Positions 1 to 7,957 are shown, counted from the first letter of the stretch. The stretch is DNA of 64,000 bases from Allobosea sp. WAO (GCF_001509835.1 NZ_JXTJ01000002.1:62001-126000); one strand, 5' to 3'. The notes: generated from the letters alone by a model not told the origin. Made by a program: numbers and translations.

Positions 1-350
1 CCCGCCACGGTCGAAAAGCGGGTGAAGACCTCGGTTTTTGCTCCGACTTCGGTCAGGATCCTGGCGCGGGTGAATTCCTCCAGCGATTCCGTGAGCTCGA
101 AAAAGCCATGGGCCGCAGACCCCCGGGCGTGCACGATTCTCTCGGGAATGCGCTCGTGATCGAAGTGCTGGATCTTTTCGCGCAGCACGAAGTCCTCAAG
201 GAGGCTCGGACCTCGTTCGCCGGCCCGGAGCGAGTTCTGGTTGTCGCTGACGGGCACGCCATGGTTCGTCGTAATCCGCTGTTCAGGCCCCGCTGCGGTC
301 TGATGCGTTTCGCCGCCATTTCCCGGGTTCGGTTGCTTGGGTTCCTTCAT
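1..350 (-). CDS. katE: Large-subunit catalase, N-terminal part, cut by window edge
   Basis: The minus frame from the ATG at 350 encodes the first 116 residues of a monofunctional haem catalase and runs off the left edge. The hallmarks are visible: [13 protein letters not shown], then [12 protein letters not shown], whose His (about residue 74) is the distal catalytic histidine of the family, and TRFSTVAG at the edge. The long N-terminal extension and this wording match large-subunit HPII/KatE enzymes, which dismutate hydrogen peroxide in the cytoplasm. AGGGAG lies about 8 nt before the start, and a perfect sigma-EcfG-type promoter sits 67 nt upstream, so stress induction is likely. Only the 5' part can be judged; whether the gene is intact beyond the edge is unknown. 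Confidence 0.93.
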   Translation of the reverse strand, partial: MKEPKQPNPGNGGETHQTAAGPEQRITTNHGVPVSDNQNSLRAGERGPSLLEDFVLREKIQHFDHERIPERIVHARGSAAHGFFELTESLEEFTRARILTEVGAKTEVFTRFSTVA

Positions 351-416
351 CAGCCAATCTCCCTGAACTGCAGCGTTCGGCGGAGCCAGAAGCGGCACCG
401 CCCCACTGGCCAATTC

Positions 417-441
417 AACGCTGCCCGACGCCTGCCGTTCC
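417..441 (-). promoter_or_regulatory. Perfect sigma-EcfG-type promoter for katE
   Basis: On the minus strand GGAAC (441-437), a 16-bp spacer and CGTT (420-417) match the alphaproteobacterial general-stress consensus exactly. It faces katE, whose start codon is at 350. Confidence 0.85.
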
Positions 442-884
442 CGCTATCATCTCGCCGATTGGCTTTCCTTGGCCGGGCCGGGAAACTCCTGAGGTCCCAT
501 ACCTCGCCTGCGTCATCCTCGACCGTCCGATCGCCCTTATGTTTGATCGGCCCGCACAAACGCGTTCCGCAGCAATTGCTTCAGTTGCTGCATGACAAGC
601 GCCCCTACAACTGGACGAGATGGCAGACTTCCCTGCGCAGACGCCGGCACAGATCACGCAACGAGCAGCTTTCGCCCCGGCAAGCCATCTCGACAGCTCT
701 TTCGAGCGTGGTCGGAGCCCAAACTGGAGCGACATACGAGAATTCGCTTGATCTGCGCGAGGGATACGAATTGGCTTGGTCTAGCCTCGACCATGGGTCG
801 CATAAGGAATCGGAACGGTCCAACCAATCACGCAGCGGCGCCGTAAGCAGACAATCATTTGCCGGTTATCCCGGCGCGGGCTTG
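442..884. other. Intergenic stretch, no supported gene
   Basis: Open frames exist on both strands, including a long plus-strand one beginning at 108, but they run antisense to katE or the kinase, have arginine- and serine-rich shadow composition and no convincing ribosome site. Apart from the katE promoter next to it I see nothing I can name. Confidence 0.5.
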
Positions 885-1904
885 CTATCGCTCGAGATCA
901 ACCAGCTTGACCTTGATCGTCACCTCCAAGCCATCGGAACCCCAGTTGTAGGCCATGGTTGCGCCGAGCTGAGAACGCGCAGCTCTTTCGACGAGCACGC
1001 TGCCAAAACCAGATGAGACGGGAGGTTCGACCACCAAGGGGCCACCACTCTCTTGCCATGTCAGATGAAGGCACGCCTGATCGGCAACCAGGGAAATCCG
1101 CACGGCTCCATTCTCGGCCGAAAGTGCGCCGTATTTTACGGCGTTCGTCGCCAGTTCGTGGAAAACCAGGGCCAACGAGGTTGCAGCGTTCGGGCCCACT
1201 ATCGCGTCGTTGCCTTCAATAACGACCCGTTGGCCCTGACTTCCTTGATAGGGTTCGAGCAGACGCGAGAGCAGCGACTTCAGCCCTCCTTCGCCAACTT
1301 CCTTCTTGGCAACAAAGGCATGCGCCCGATGCAAGGATTGGAGCCGGCTTTCGAGCTTCTCAGCGAAGACCTTGTTGGCGGGCTCGAACCTAGCCGCCAT
1401 TCGAACGAGGCTGTTGACCACGGTAAAGATGTTGGCGATGCGGTGCGAAAGCTCGCGAGCGATCAGCTCGCGTTGCTCCTCGGCGCGCCTGCGAGCGGTG
1501 ATATCGATATGTGCTCCAATCAGACGCAGAGCTGCCCCCAACTCGTCACGTGTGATCTCAGCTTTCGCGAGAATCCAGCGCGTCTGGCCGTCGCTTGGTC
1601 GGATGATCCGATACTCGACCTCATACTCCGTCGCCGGCCCGTTCACTGTCGTGAGAAAATGGCTCAGAACGCGCTCGCGGTCTTCCGGATGGATGCGTGC
1701 CACCCAAGCTTCATGAGATTCATGAGTCGCATCGGGCGGAAGGCCGTGCACGGCTAGGTATTCGGGCGAGCGTACGTTCTTGAACCTATTGCCACGTAGG
1801 TCGACCTCCAGGCCACCAATCTGGCCGATCCGTTGAATGCGAGCGAATTCTGCTTGCCGGGCCCGGAGGCTGCGCTCGGCGGTTTGGTTCGTATCGTTCG
1901 ACAT
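885..1904 (-). CDS. PAS-HWE sensor histidine kinase
   Basis: A 339-residue soluble kinase: an N-terminal PAS domain of the PAS_3 type (about 25-140, ending in a typical PAC segment), then an HWE-family core. The H-box ELSHRIANIF places the phospho-accepting His near residue 154; the N-box HELATNAVKYGAL is near 250 and the WQE signature near 283. HWE kinases in this class commonly feed PhyR-type regulators of the general stress response, which suits the surrounding promoters. There is no membrane segment, so it should sense a cytoplasmic cue. The start has no strong Shine-Dalgarno sequence and no response regulator lies next to it, so its partner is unknown. Confidence 0.92.
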   Translation of the reverse strand: MSNDTNQTAERSLRARQAEFARIQRIGQIGGLEVDLRGNRFKNVRSPEYLAVHGLPPDATHESHEAWVARIHPEDRERVLSHFLTTVNGPATEYEVEYRIIRPSDGQTRWILAKAEITRDELGAALRLIGAHIDITARRRAEEQRELIARELSHRIANIFTVVNSLVRMAARFEPANKVFAEKLESRLQSLHRAHAFVAKKEVGEGGLKSLLSRLLEPYQGSQGQRVVIEGNDAIVGPNAATSLALVFHELATNAVKYGALSAENGAVRISLVADQACLHLTWQESGGPLVVEPPVSSGFGSVLVERAARSQLGATMAYNWGSDGLEVTIKVKLVDLER

Positions 1905-2062
1905 GTGGTCCCGATCGCGCTCTCAGCAGCCTAATCGCTTACCTCCCTTCTCGGCAAAGTCATAAGACACATCCAGCGTTCCATTCCGCCCCCGCAGTCG
2001 CAACATCCGCAAGTCAAGGACCAGAGAGCGAACTGGAAGATGTATCTGCCGGGCGCGCGGCC

Positions 2063-2087
2063 GGAACCGGGCGTAGGCTGGGCCGTT
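2063..2087 (+). promoter_or_regulatory. Perfect sigma-EcfG-type promoter
   Basis: GGAAC (2063-2067), 16 bp, CGTT (2084-2087). The predicted transcript would begin near 2095, just before the GGAGG and ATG of the small gene at 2118. Confidence 0.85.
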
Positions 2088-2117
2088 GAGGCTTTGGGGG
2101 AAACAATGGAGGCACCC

Positions 2118-2306
2118 ATGCGTGATGGCCAAGGAAACAAGCTTTCTCCAGAGGAGCAGCAGCGCACGACGTCGATCCAAGGCGCGCCTGACAAGGATTC
2201 GCTGAAGAAGGTTTCCATCAACCCGGATGCCGACAAGGATACGGGCGAGGCCGACAAGCCCCGCGAGAAGCTCCCGGATATGCCCGCAGCCGGGGTCGGG
2301 GAATAG
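2118..2306 (+). CDS. Small hydrophilic stress protein, unknown function
   Basis: A 62-residue, highly charged, probably disordered protein with no membrane segment and no domain I recognise. The start at 2118 is preferred over the in-frame ATG at 2106 because GGAGG (2108-2112) sits 5 nt before it. A perfect sigma-EcfG-type promoter ends 30 nt upstream, so it is very likely a general-stress gene. Its acidic, lysine- and proline-rich make-up (for example SINPDADKDTGEADKPREK) resembles small desiccation- or stress-associated hydrophilins, but that is only a compositional likeness. The next small gene follows 28 nt downstream and may be co-transcribed. Confidence 0.72.
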   Translation: MRDGQGNKLSPEEQQRTTSIQGAPDKDSLKKVSINPDADKDTGEADKPREKLPDMPAAGVGE

Positions 2307-2334
2307 GTTCAACTCTGTGGATAGCTTCCCCCAA

Positions 2335-2553
2335 ATGGCCCGACAGCTCGCCAAAAGACAGTACGCCACAGAAGCGGAGATGCCGCGCTACGGCGAAATT
2401 CGGACAGCCGAAGAGCGTAAGACCGCAGTCTCTCTGATCCAGCATTTGTCAGGTGCGCCTGAAGATTGCGCAGACGAAGTCAGGCTGGACATGCTCGCCA
2501 CGGCCGTTGAAACGTGGGACGTAAAGCGCGCGCAACAACGCAAAGCCGGATAA
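2335..2553 (+). CDS. Small helical protein, ERKTAV family
   Basis: About 72 residues from the ATG at 2335; a shorter start at 2380 is also possible, and neither has a strong ribosome site. The core IRTAEERKTAV followed by a two-helix pattern ending DMLATAVETWD matches the proteins at 28534-28761 and 35312-35530 position by position, showing a real paralogous family in this window. The pattern also resembles the N-terminal helical hairpin of HigA-type antitoxins without the DNA-binding part. No function is known. It lies downstream of the sigma-EcfG-controlled gene at 2118 and may share its transcript. Confidence 0.65.
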   Translation: MARQLAKRQYATEAEMPRYGEIRTAEERKTAVSLIQHLSGAPEDCADEVRLDMLATAVETWDVKRAQQRKAG

Positions 2554-2660
2554 CTTCGGGCGCTAGGTCGCACATCCTGCTCATGCTCGGCCGGGATGCG
2601 ACGCGCGAAGCCGCCTTTCGTTCGAACTCGACCTCGCCGGCCTGCCAAATGGGGGATCAA

Positions 2661-2939
2661 ATGGCCGGCGACGCCGATATGAGCCGTGAAGAGATGGTGG
2701 TGCGCATCGCGATGCTGGAAGGAATTGTCTTTGCGCTCATCGAAGAACGTGCGCGCGAGGCGGGCGGATTATCGGACCTCAGGCTTCTCGCCCAGCGGAT
2801 CGGGGCAGCCGTCAACGAGCGCGCGGCCTGTATGCCTCCGGAGATGAAGGATGGTGTGCAGGCTCACTTCGCCTTCCTCCTCGAAATTTTGGAAGATCGA
2901 GTTGCGTCCGCCCCCACGGCGAGTACGGCAACCAGCTGA
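2661..2939 (+). CDS. Small hypothetical helical protein
   Basis: A 92-residue protein; GGGGG just before the ATG at 2661 favours this start over the in-frame ATG at 2649. The body is predicted mainly helical (EEMVVRIAMLEGIVFALIEE) with an alanine-, serine- and threonine-rich tail and no transmembrane span or signal peptide. In size and helical build it recalls the protein at 51990-52247, but I cannot show homology by eye. It follows the small-gene pair at 2118-2553 in the same direction. Function unknown. Confidence 0.65.
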   Translation: MAGDADMSREEMVVRIAMLEGIVFALIEERAREAGGLSDLRLLAQRIGAAVNERAACMPPEMKDGVQAHFAFLLEILEDRVASAPTASTATS

Positions 2940-3366
2940 TCACACCGCGATCTCAGGCTGGATAATTAGGCTGCAACCTGCCGCCGTCATCCGCTCATCG
3001 TACGCGTCGACGTGCGTCGAAAAGAGATCCCCATCCAGCTCTGAGAGGCCAAAGCCCCGCGCGGCACGGTAACCGGCACATCCGCAGCTCGCCCGATCGG
3101 CAGGGAGTAGCGAGGCTCCCTCCGACGGCGTGAGAGAGGCGAGTGGACACGAGCAGCACAGTGTCGCCGAGTGCATTGGCCACGCGCCGGCGCCACCTAC
3201 TGATAGACGCGGACCATCGGGTTGTGCGGCCATATTATTAGCGCGACTCTGGCTCGACGCCGGGGGCGCGCCGTTCAGGCCTGCTCGCCTTGTATCCGAT
3301 CGCCGGGTGATTAGAGAACAATAGCCCAGCTCCCGCGTTGGTACCCGACAAAATTGGGAGACTATC
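2940..3366. other. Intergenic stretch with a near-consensus promoter at its end
   Basis: No gene is supported here. The open frames on both strands lack ribosome sites and protein-like composition. The last part holds the promoter candidate at 3315-3339. Confidence 0.5.
3315..3339 (+). promoter_or_regulatory. Near-consensus sigma-EcfG-type promoter
   Basis: AGAAC (3315-3319), 16 bp, CGTT (3336-3339); one mismatch in the -35. It lies 28 nt before the GTG of the tiny membrane protein at 3367. Confidence 0.5.
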
Positions 3367-3483
3367 GTGCTCAGAATCCTTCTCCTCGGCGCAGCCGGCT
3401 ATGTGCTTGCGACACGCCCCGATCTTCGCGCTCGCCTCATCAATGCAGCGCGTGACCTGATGGACCGCAGGGCCGTCAGGTAA
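3367..3483 (+). CDS. 38-residue single-span membrane protein
   Basis: A very short gene starting with GTG at 3367, preceded by GGGAG at a 6-nt spacing. The product begins MLRILLLGAAGYVLATRP, a short hydrophobic span, and continues with a basic amphipathic helix (DLRARLINAARDLMDRRAVR). The good ribosome site and near-consensus stress promoter support a real gene despite its size. It belongs with the other tiny membrane proteins of the window (24751, 29877, 40198, 62780), though it shares no clear sequence with them. Function unknown; an effect on membranes or on a membrane partner is a guess. Confidence 0.6.
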   Translation: MLRILLLGAAGYVLATRPDLRARLINAARDLMDRRAVR

Positions 3484-3836
3484 CTGGCAAGACGGCGCCA
3501 GCCGTGCGGGCGTTTTGACGTACGGGCGAAAGAAGTCCTGTAGCCCCCCGCCCCTTGGGCGGAGGGCCTCTGACACGAGGCCAGGACTAGGCGCATCCGG
3601 ATACTTCCGGAAATTCACGGCTCGCGTTTGAAGCGTCAGAGCTTCAGGACGTCACTGGCGTCGTTGGTTGCACTCGATGCACCCGCCAGAATGTGTGGCG
3701 CGCTATGCCGCGCATCATGGGCACGATTGAGGCGTCGTAGCCCTGCGAACGACAGCTAGACGCAGAAGGCGCCCGGCAGTTCCGGACTGAAACATTTTGC
3801 AACGTTCACCCTCCCAAGCACGTCGGACCAAGGGCG
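3484..3836. other. Intergenic stretch, no supported gene
   Basis: No frame here combines a start, a ribosome site and protein-like composition. It ends at the promoter candidate that precedes the gene at 3885. Confidence 0.5.
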
Positions 3837-3861
3837 GGAACCCGCGCACCTGGCAAAGGTT
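3837..3861 (+). promoter_or_regulatory. Sigma-EcfG-like promoter, GGTT variant
   Basis: GGAAC (3837-3841), 16 bp, GGTT (3858-3861). One mismatch in the -10; 23 nt before the start at 3885. Confidence 0.5.
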
Positions 3862-3884
3862 GCTCCTCCTGGAGGATGCGCCGA

Positions 3885-4499
3885 ATGACGACGTCGAGCT
3901 CGCCTCTCATCGCCGAGTGGTCGCTACCGCCGAACACAACCCTCGGATCTTCGGTCAGATCGTTCAGCATTGAGCGGGAAATTCGCCGTCGCCTCCCATG
4001 GCCGGTGAGAAAATTCGTGCACGTTCAAGGCAACGTCGTGCACCTGCGCATGCCCCCTGACGGCATGGAGCTCTTCACGTCGACATCCCAGCAGGTCGAG
4101 AAAGCCATGGAAGGGAGCGCCACCTGGCCAGTCCTGCCGAGCGAGCTCGAAGATATTCTGGGAATCTCTTCGCGCGAACGTCACAAGTGGATGAAGGCAG
4201 GTCGTCTGCAGAGTGCCGGGACCAGGACCATCAAGCTCAGAGGACGCGCAAAAGCAGTCACCTTTCACGTCTTCGACCCACAGCACATCGAGGACATTCT
4301 TGATCGTGACCTGCCTGCGATCTGGCGCGAAGAGGATGCTGATGCCAGCTCGGACAATCGCCGGCGCGCCGCAGCGAAAGCCCGGCTCACCCGACAGCGC
4401 AAAGGCAAGCGATACGATGATGGTGCCTCCGAGGACGCAGATCCCAGCGTTGAACTCGAAGGCTGGGACGCTTTCGCGGCCGAAGATCTGCTGCGTTAA
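3885..4499 (+). CDS. Hypothetical protein with possible HTH segment
   Basis: A 204-residue protein; the ATG at 3885 is chosen because GGAGG (3871-3875) precedes it by 9 nt and would overlap the alternative ATG at 3876. Residues of the middle third (ELEDILGISSRERHKWMKA) look like the recognition part of a MerR- or excisionase-like helix-turn-helix, followed by a basic stretch and a second helical segment with HIEDILDRDLPAIW. The C-terminus is charged and probably disordered. A DNA-binding role is therefore possible, but no family is recognised. A GGTT-type stress promoter lies directly upstream. Confidence 0.75.
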   Translation: MTTSSSPLIAEWSLPPNTTLGSSVRSFSIEREIRRRLPWPVRKFVHVQGNVVHLRMPPDGMELFTSTSQQVEKAMEGSATWPVLPSELEDILGISSRERHKWMKAGRLQSAGTRTIKLRGRAKAVTFHVFDPQHIEDILDRDLPAIWREEDADASSDNRRRAAAKARLTRQRKGKRYDDGASEDADPSVELEGWDAFAAEDLLR

Positions 4500-4629
4500 T
4501 AGATCATCAGGAATTAGCCACCCAAATAGGAGTTTGCGGTTGGGTTCCCATCACGCCGACCAACCGCTTCGTGATTTGCATTTTCGATCCGATCTGCGAT
4601 TCTTTTACTTCGCACAAAGGAACGAATTC

Positions 4630-4803
4630 ATGATGGGCTTCTCCAACCGGCTGCGCCCCTACAACCCGATCACTCAGACCCTCGATCGCATTATTGAGGC
4701 AGAACGCCTCGATGCAGAAGCGCGAGCCGCTCGCGCGGCGCGGCGCAAATCGCGCGGGGATGTCGCCGCAACCCCAGGCCCTGCGACTGGTCCCGAACGC
4801 TGA
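4630..4803 (+). CDS. Small basic hypothetical protein
   Basis: A 57-residue protein starting MMGFSNRLRPYNPITQTL; AAAGG precedes the ATG by about 8 nt (a second ATG follows immediately at 4633). The first half looks helical, the middle is an Ala/Arg-rich run (AEARAARAARRKSRG), and the end is a Pro/Gly-rich tail. It is soluble and strongly basic, so nucleic-acid binding is conceivable but unproven. It sits between the possible HTH gene and a DUF1236 gene, all in one direction. Confidence 0.6.
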   Translation: MMGFSNRLRPYNPITQTLDRIIEAERLDAEARAARAARRKSRGDVAATPGPATGPER

Positions 4804-4830
4804 GTTTCTGGCCCGCCGACCAATCCAAAA

Positions 4831-4855
4831 GGAACATTACCAGCAGGGTGCAGTT
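4831..4855 (+). promoter_or_regulatory. Sigma-EcfG-like promoter, AGTT variant
   Basis: GGAAC (4831-4835), 16 bp, AGTT (4852-4855). One mismatch; 61 nt before the DUF1236 start. Confidence 0.4.
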
Positions 4856-4916
4856 CTTCGAGCACAGGGATAGCGAGGGGAAACCTTCGGCTTCACCGCG
4901 CACGAAGGAACATCCA

Positions 4917-5249
4917 ATGCTTAGGAATGCCCTCTTTGCCGCCGGGCTTGTTCTGTTGCCGGCGACCGCCATGGCCCAAAATCAGGGCCAGCCTAATGGC
5001 TTGCCGGACCCCCCGTCCATCCGCAGCGAACTTGCGCCGCGCTTCAAGCAGTATGTGGTTACGCAGCGCCCCACATCGTACGCTTACGCTGAGCCTCTCG
5101 CCGTCGGCACCGTGCTTCCGCAGCAGGGCGTTGTGTACCGCGAGGTGCCAGCCGAGTACGGCGTCAGCGGCTACCGATATTCCGTCGTGAACAATCGTAC
5201 GGTCCTGGTGGACCCAAATACCCGTCGTGTCGTCCAGATTATCGACTGA
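4917..5249 (+). CDS. DUF1236 family exported protein
   Basis: A 110-residue protein with a clear Sec signal peptide (MLRNALFAAGLVLLPATAMA, cleavage after AMA) preceded by AAGGA. The mature part has the DUF1236 layout: a proline-rich lead, then a compact domain around FKQYVVTQRPTSYAY and a final VLVDPNTRRVVQII strand. DUF1236 proteins are common in the rhizobial lineage and stand in the periplasm; their role is not established. The earlier in-frame ATG at 4848 would bury the signal peptide, so 4917 is preferred. A hairpin terminator follows at 5286. Confidence 0.88.
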   Translation: MLRNALFAAGLVLLPATAMAQNQGQPNGLPDPPSIRSELAPRFKQYVVTQRPTSYAYAEPLAVGTVLPQQGVVYREVPAEYGVSGYRYSVVNNRTVLVDPNTRRVVQIID

Positions 5250-5285
5250 CGAGGCGCGCAACACGCGCTGAATAATCCAGCTCTA

Positions 5286-5309
5286 GGCCCGCTCCTTTTG
5301 GAGTGGGTC
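5286..5309 (+). terminator. Hairpin terminator after DUF1236 gene
   Basis: Ten-base arms (5286-5295 and 5300-5309, with G-U wobble) around a TTTT loop, followed by TTTAG. Confidence 0.6.
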
Positions 5310-5363
5310 TTTAGCCTCGAGAGGCCGCGATGCCAGACGCGAGCGCTCTGGCGGCCGGTCACG

Positions 5364-5389
5364 GGAACTTTCCGAACCCAAGTCGGGTT
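5364..5389 (+). promoter_or_regulatory. Sigma-EcfG-like promoter, GGTT variant
   Basis: GGAAC (5364-5368), 17 bp, GGTT (5386-5389), 50 nt before the GlsB-type gene. One mismatch. Confidence 0.5.
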
Positions 5390-5438
5390 GTGAGATTTGG
5401 CGCCGGAGCTCCGGCAGGGCCACCAGCCGGAGTTCTCC

Positions 5439-5693
5439 ATGGGCATCATTTGGACGGTTATCATCGGATTTGTCGCCGGCGTCCTCGCCAAATTCCTGTC
5501 GCCAGGAGGGAATGAGCCGTCCGGTTTCATCCTCACAACGGTCCTAGGCATCGTAGGAGCCTTCGTGGCGACATTTCTGGGTCAGGCTCTGGGCTGGTAT
5601 CGGCCTGGTGAGGGAGCGGGCCTCATCGGGGCGGTAATCGGTGCTGTGCTGGTGCTGATGGTGTGGTCGATGATGAGCCGCCGCAGCGCCTAA
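5439..5693 (+). CDS. GlsB/YeaQ/YmgE family membrane protein
   Basis: An 84-residue membrane protein starting MGIIWTVIIGFVAGVLAKF, with three hydrophobic segments rich in glycine (GFILTTVLGIVGAFVATFLG and GLIGAVIGAVLVLMVW). This is the compact fold of the transglycosylase-associated GlsB/YeaQ/YmgE family, small inner-membrane proteins widely induced by stress. The ATG at 5439 has GGAG 8 nt upstream; an upstream in-frame start would add a non-homologous leader. It is followed 23 nt later by the YidB-type gene and preceded by a GGTT-type stress promoter, so the two form a likely stress operon. Confidence 0.9.
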   Translation: MGIIWTVIIGFVAGVLAKFLSPGGNEPSGFILTTVLGIVGAFVATFLGQALGWYRPGEGAGLIGAVIGAVLVLMVWSMMSRRSA

Positions 5694-5716
5694 ACTCAAC
5701 GTTGGGAGGCGAACTC

Positions 5717-6169
5717 ATGAGCAACGAAAATGGATTTCCGTCGATGACGGCTCTGCTCGGCCTGCTTGCGGTTGCGGGCTACCAGAACCGCGACAAGCTC
5801 GCGGAGTGGTTCGGTGGCGGTCAACAAGGCAAGCCGCCGCAGGACGCGCCAGCTGGCCTGGACAACGTCATGACAAGCAATCAGCAATCTACCTCAGGTG
5901 GCATCGGCGGGCTGCTCGGCAATGGCATTCAAGAGTTGATCGAGCGCTTCAAACAGGCCGGCCGCGGCGACGCTGCCGATTCATGGGTCCGCTCCGGCCC
6001 CAACCAGCAGATCGAGACCAATGACCTTGAGCAGGCTATCGGGCCTGACATCATGGATCGTCTCGCTTCTCAAACCGGTCTCAGCAGGGAGGAGATATTG
6101 GCTAGGCTCTCGAAGCAACTTCCGGAGGCTGTCGATCGCTACACCCCGGAGGGCAGAATTCCGGTTTAG
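5717..6169 (+). CDS. YidB-like DUF937 family protein
   Basis: A 150-residue protein with an excellent ribosome site (GGGAGG, 8 nt). The C-terminal half carries the DUF937/YidB pattern: GNGIQELIERFKQAGRGD, then DSWVRSGPNQQIETNDLEQA and a helical end with GLSREEILARLSKQLPEAVD. The N-terminal part is a low-complexity linker. The family's role is unknown. It shares an operon with the GlsB-type gene, and the gene at 6187 follows 17 nt later. Confidence 0.88.
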   Translation: MSNENGFPSMTALLGLLAVAGYQNRDKLAEWFGGGQQGKPPQDAPAGLDNVMTSNQQSTSGGIGGLLGNGIQELIERFKQAGRGDAADSWVRSGPNQQIETNDLEQAIGPDIMDRLASQTGLSREEILARLSKQLPEAVDRYTPEGRIPV

Positions 6170-6186
6170 CCCTGGCGAGAAGCCGC

Positions 6187-6495
6187 ATGCAGATCGACGA
6201 GAATGCGCTCGAGGCCGCGCGCTTGGCCTATTTGAGGGCGAGATATCCTGACGACCCTAACCAGGGCATACGCCCGCTAATGCGCGCGGCACTCCTCGCT
6301 TACGAAGCGGCCAAGCCAAAGGAGTCGGAGGGGCTTCAAAAGGCGGCCGAGGCTTGCCCGACCATTATCAAAGCAGGCCAGAAGCTGACCGAGGACCGAG
6401 TGAGCGGCACGGTCATTGTCGGCTGCTACGGCGAAGTGCCAGCATCAGAGTTCAAACGCTTGGCCAGCCTGCTCTCTCCGTCAGAAAACGAGTGA
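6187..6495 (+). CDS. Hypothetical helical protein
   Basis: A 102-residue protein starting MQIDENALEAARLAYLRARY. The first half (about 1-45) is a helical segment with an alanine-rich face, the second half has a short beta-like stretch (DRVSGTVIVGCYGEVPASEF). It has no signal peptide, membrane span or recognisable domain. It is only 17 nt downstream of the YidB-type gene in the same direction and is probably the last gene of that operon. Confidence 0.75.
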   Translation: MQIDENALEAARLAYLRARYPDDPNQGIRPLMRAALLAYEAAKPKESEGLQKAAEACPTIIKAGQKLTEDRVSGTVIVGCYGEVPASEFKRLASLLSPSENE

Positions 6496-6520
6496 TCCGC
6501 AGGCTGGGAAGATCGAGTCT

Positions 6521-6805
6521 TCACGACATGGTTTTCGCCTGTTCGGATCGCGGCGAGCATTGACCTTGTTCAAGCGGTAGCGCTGCATCGAGGATACGTG
6601 TCACCAGGGGAACGTCTTCGCCCTCTGCGCGAACCGATACCACCGACCGAGCTTTTTTGTGCTCGCTGGCGTGCCTTTCAGCGTCGGTTTCCGGCACGCC
6701 GGAATCCATTAGCGCACCCAGCACCCCTCCCGCTAGCGCCCCGGTCACTGCCCCCGACAGAAACCATCCTGTCGCGATGATCGGGCCGACGCCAGGGATT
6801 GTGAG
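6521..6805 (-). pseudogene. 3' remnant of a glycine-zipper stress protein
   Basis: About 95 codons match the middle and end of the glycine-zipper protein at 28894-29433: IPGVGPIIATGWFLSGAVTG, then GVLGALMDSGVPETDAE, SVVSVRAE and a final amphipathic part. Everything before this, including the N-terminal TRTITRSYDDY-type domain and the start of the zipper, is missing; the open frame runs on upstream into unrelated sequence. No start or ribosome site belongs to it. It is a 5'-truncated third copy of the family found also at 41146-41677. Confidence 0.65.
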
Positions 6806-7031
6806 CGCGCCGACCCTCCTCGAGTATGTCGCCGAGGAGCGCCGTCGCTCGGCTGAATACGAAGGCCGGAGCGTCTTTAGCTGGGAAGGGTCCGATGCGA
6901 CGCGAATGGAAAATCGACGGTGAACCGCCGGCGACTCGCACCGCATTTGGCCCGGGACAGGCTTGGCGACGTGGTCACAGACCGCGCCTACCGGCACGTG
7001 GCAATGCGCATGATGCTCTCTCGTTTTCTGA

Positions 7032-7056
7032 GGAACGGGTTCCGTCGGAGTTCGTT
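7032..7056 (+). promoter_or_regulatory. Perfect sigma-EcfG-type promoter for DUF892 gene
   Basis: GGAAC (7032-7036), 16 bp, CGTT (7053-7056), 39 nt before the start at 7096. Confidence 0.87.
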
Positions 7057-7095
7057 GAATGGGTACGCCCACCTCACGCTGAAAAGGAAACGACC

Positions 7096-7599
7096 ATGGG
7101 TTGGTTCTCCAAGGACATTGCAACGATGGATGATCTCTTCGTTCACACGCTGCGCGACATCTATTACGCAGAGCATCAGATCAAGAAGGCGCTGCCTGAT
7201 ATGATCACGAAGGCCACGAGCCCGGAGCTGAAGGCGGGTTTCCAAACCCATCTAAGAGAAACGGAAGAACACATCCAACGCCTGAAGCAAGTCTTTAGGC
7301 AGCATGGCGTAGAGGAAAAGGGCGTGACTTGCCCCGCCATCGACGGCATCCTCGAGGAAGCCAATGACGTTGCCGGTGAGGTCGACGACAAGCGGGTGCT
7401 TGACGCCGCCCTGATCGCCGCAGCGCAGGCGGTCGAGCACTACGAGATTACGCGCTATGGCACGCTGGTGGCGTGGGCCAAGCAGCTCGGCCGCGAAGAC
7501 TGCGCGGCATTGCTTCAGGCCAATCTCGACGAGGAGGCCGCCACTGACAAGAAGCTGACGGAGCTCGCTAACAGCGGCATCAACCGGAAGGCTGCCTGA
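7096..7599 (+). CDS. Ferritin-like DUF892 (YciE/YciF) protein
   Basis: A 167-residue four-helix-bundle protein of the YciE/YciF family. The N-terminal TMDDLFVHTLRDIYYAEHQI and the spaced Glu/His residues (LRETEEHIQRL, AAAQAVEHYEITRYGTL, LDEEAATDKKL) are the metal-site helices of the ferritin-like fold. Such proteins are stress-induced and are thought to handle metal or oxidants; the reaction is not established. AAGGA precedes the ATG. The perfect stress promoter upstream and the hairpin downstream define a one-gene transcript. Confidence 0.95.
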   Translation: MGWFSKDIATMDDLFVHTLRDIYYAEHQIKKALPDMITKATSPELKAGFQTHLRETEEHIQRLKQVFRQHGVEEKGVTCPAIDGILEEANDVAGEVDDKRVLDAALIAAAQAVEHYEITRYGTLVAWAKQLGREDCAALLQANLDEEAATDKKLTELANSGINRKAA

Positions 7600-7605
7600 C
7601 TGTCA

Positions 7606-7631
7606 GCGCTCCCGATGTGCGACGGGAGCGC
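7606..7631 (+). terminator. Hairpin after DUF892 gene
   Basis: Perfect 9-bp arms (7606-7614, 7623-7631) around an 8-nt loop, seven bases after the stop; no U-run. Confidence 0.5.
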
Positions 7632-7676
7632 ATCCCCACATCACTTAGCTGTCACGGCACTCCAGCCCTTTCCGAT

Positions 7677-7892
7677 TTAGCTGATAGTCCTCGCGGGAAC
7701 GGCCGGAGCAATTAGGACTCTCCCGTCCGGCGCGAAATGCCAGCCATGACACGGATAATCCCCAGCATGCCTCGAGTGCATATGGCAGCTAAGATGCAGG
7801 CCGCGGACCTCTCAATGACATCGCCGTCCTCGGTCCGCGTTCATGGCAAGGCAAAGCGCTCGTGCGACAGTTCTAATCCGAGCTGCGTCCAT
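7677..7892 (-). pseudogene. Broken small ORF with Rieske-like end
   Basis: One minus frame reads from an ATG at 7892 through RIRTVARALCLAMNADRG to a TGA at 7814-7812, then continues open to 7677 with HSRHAGDYPCHGWHFAPDG and GRVLIAPAVPARTI. The second part resembles the C-terminal half of a Rieske [2Fe-2S] domain with one cysteine of the CPCHGW motif changed to Tyr. The first part resembles the very small proteins at 27723 and 45086. A perfect stress promoter (7958-7982) precedes it. Either a 26-residue gene abuts a Rieske fragment, or one gene carries a stop; both readings are tentative. Confidence 0.4.
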
Positions 7893-7957
7893 GATCCCTT
7901 GCAGTAAGTAGGCCGGAACCGCCCACTCGATGCGGAGCAAATTGAGCACCCGAGATC

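Noticed and set aside
108-1016. 302-codon plus-strand open frame
   Set aside because: Antisense to katE and the PAS-HWE kinase, arginine- and serine-rich, no ribosome site.
1957-1982. GGAAC-like element upstream of the PAS-HWE kinase
   Set aside because: The -10 reads ACTT instead of CGTT.
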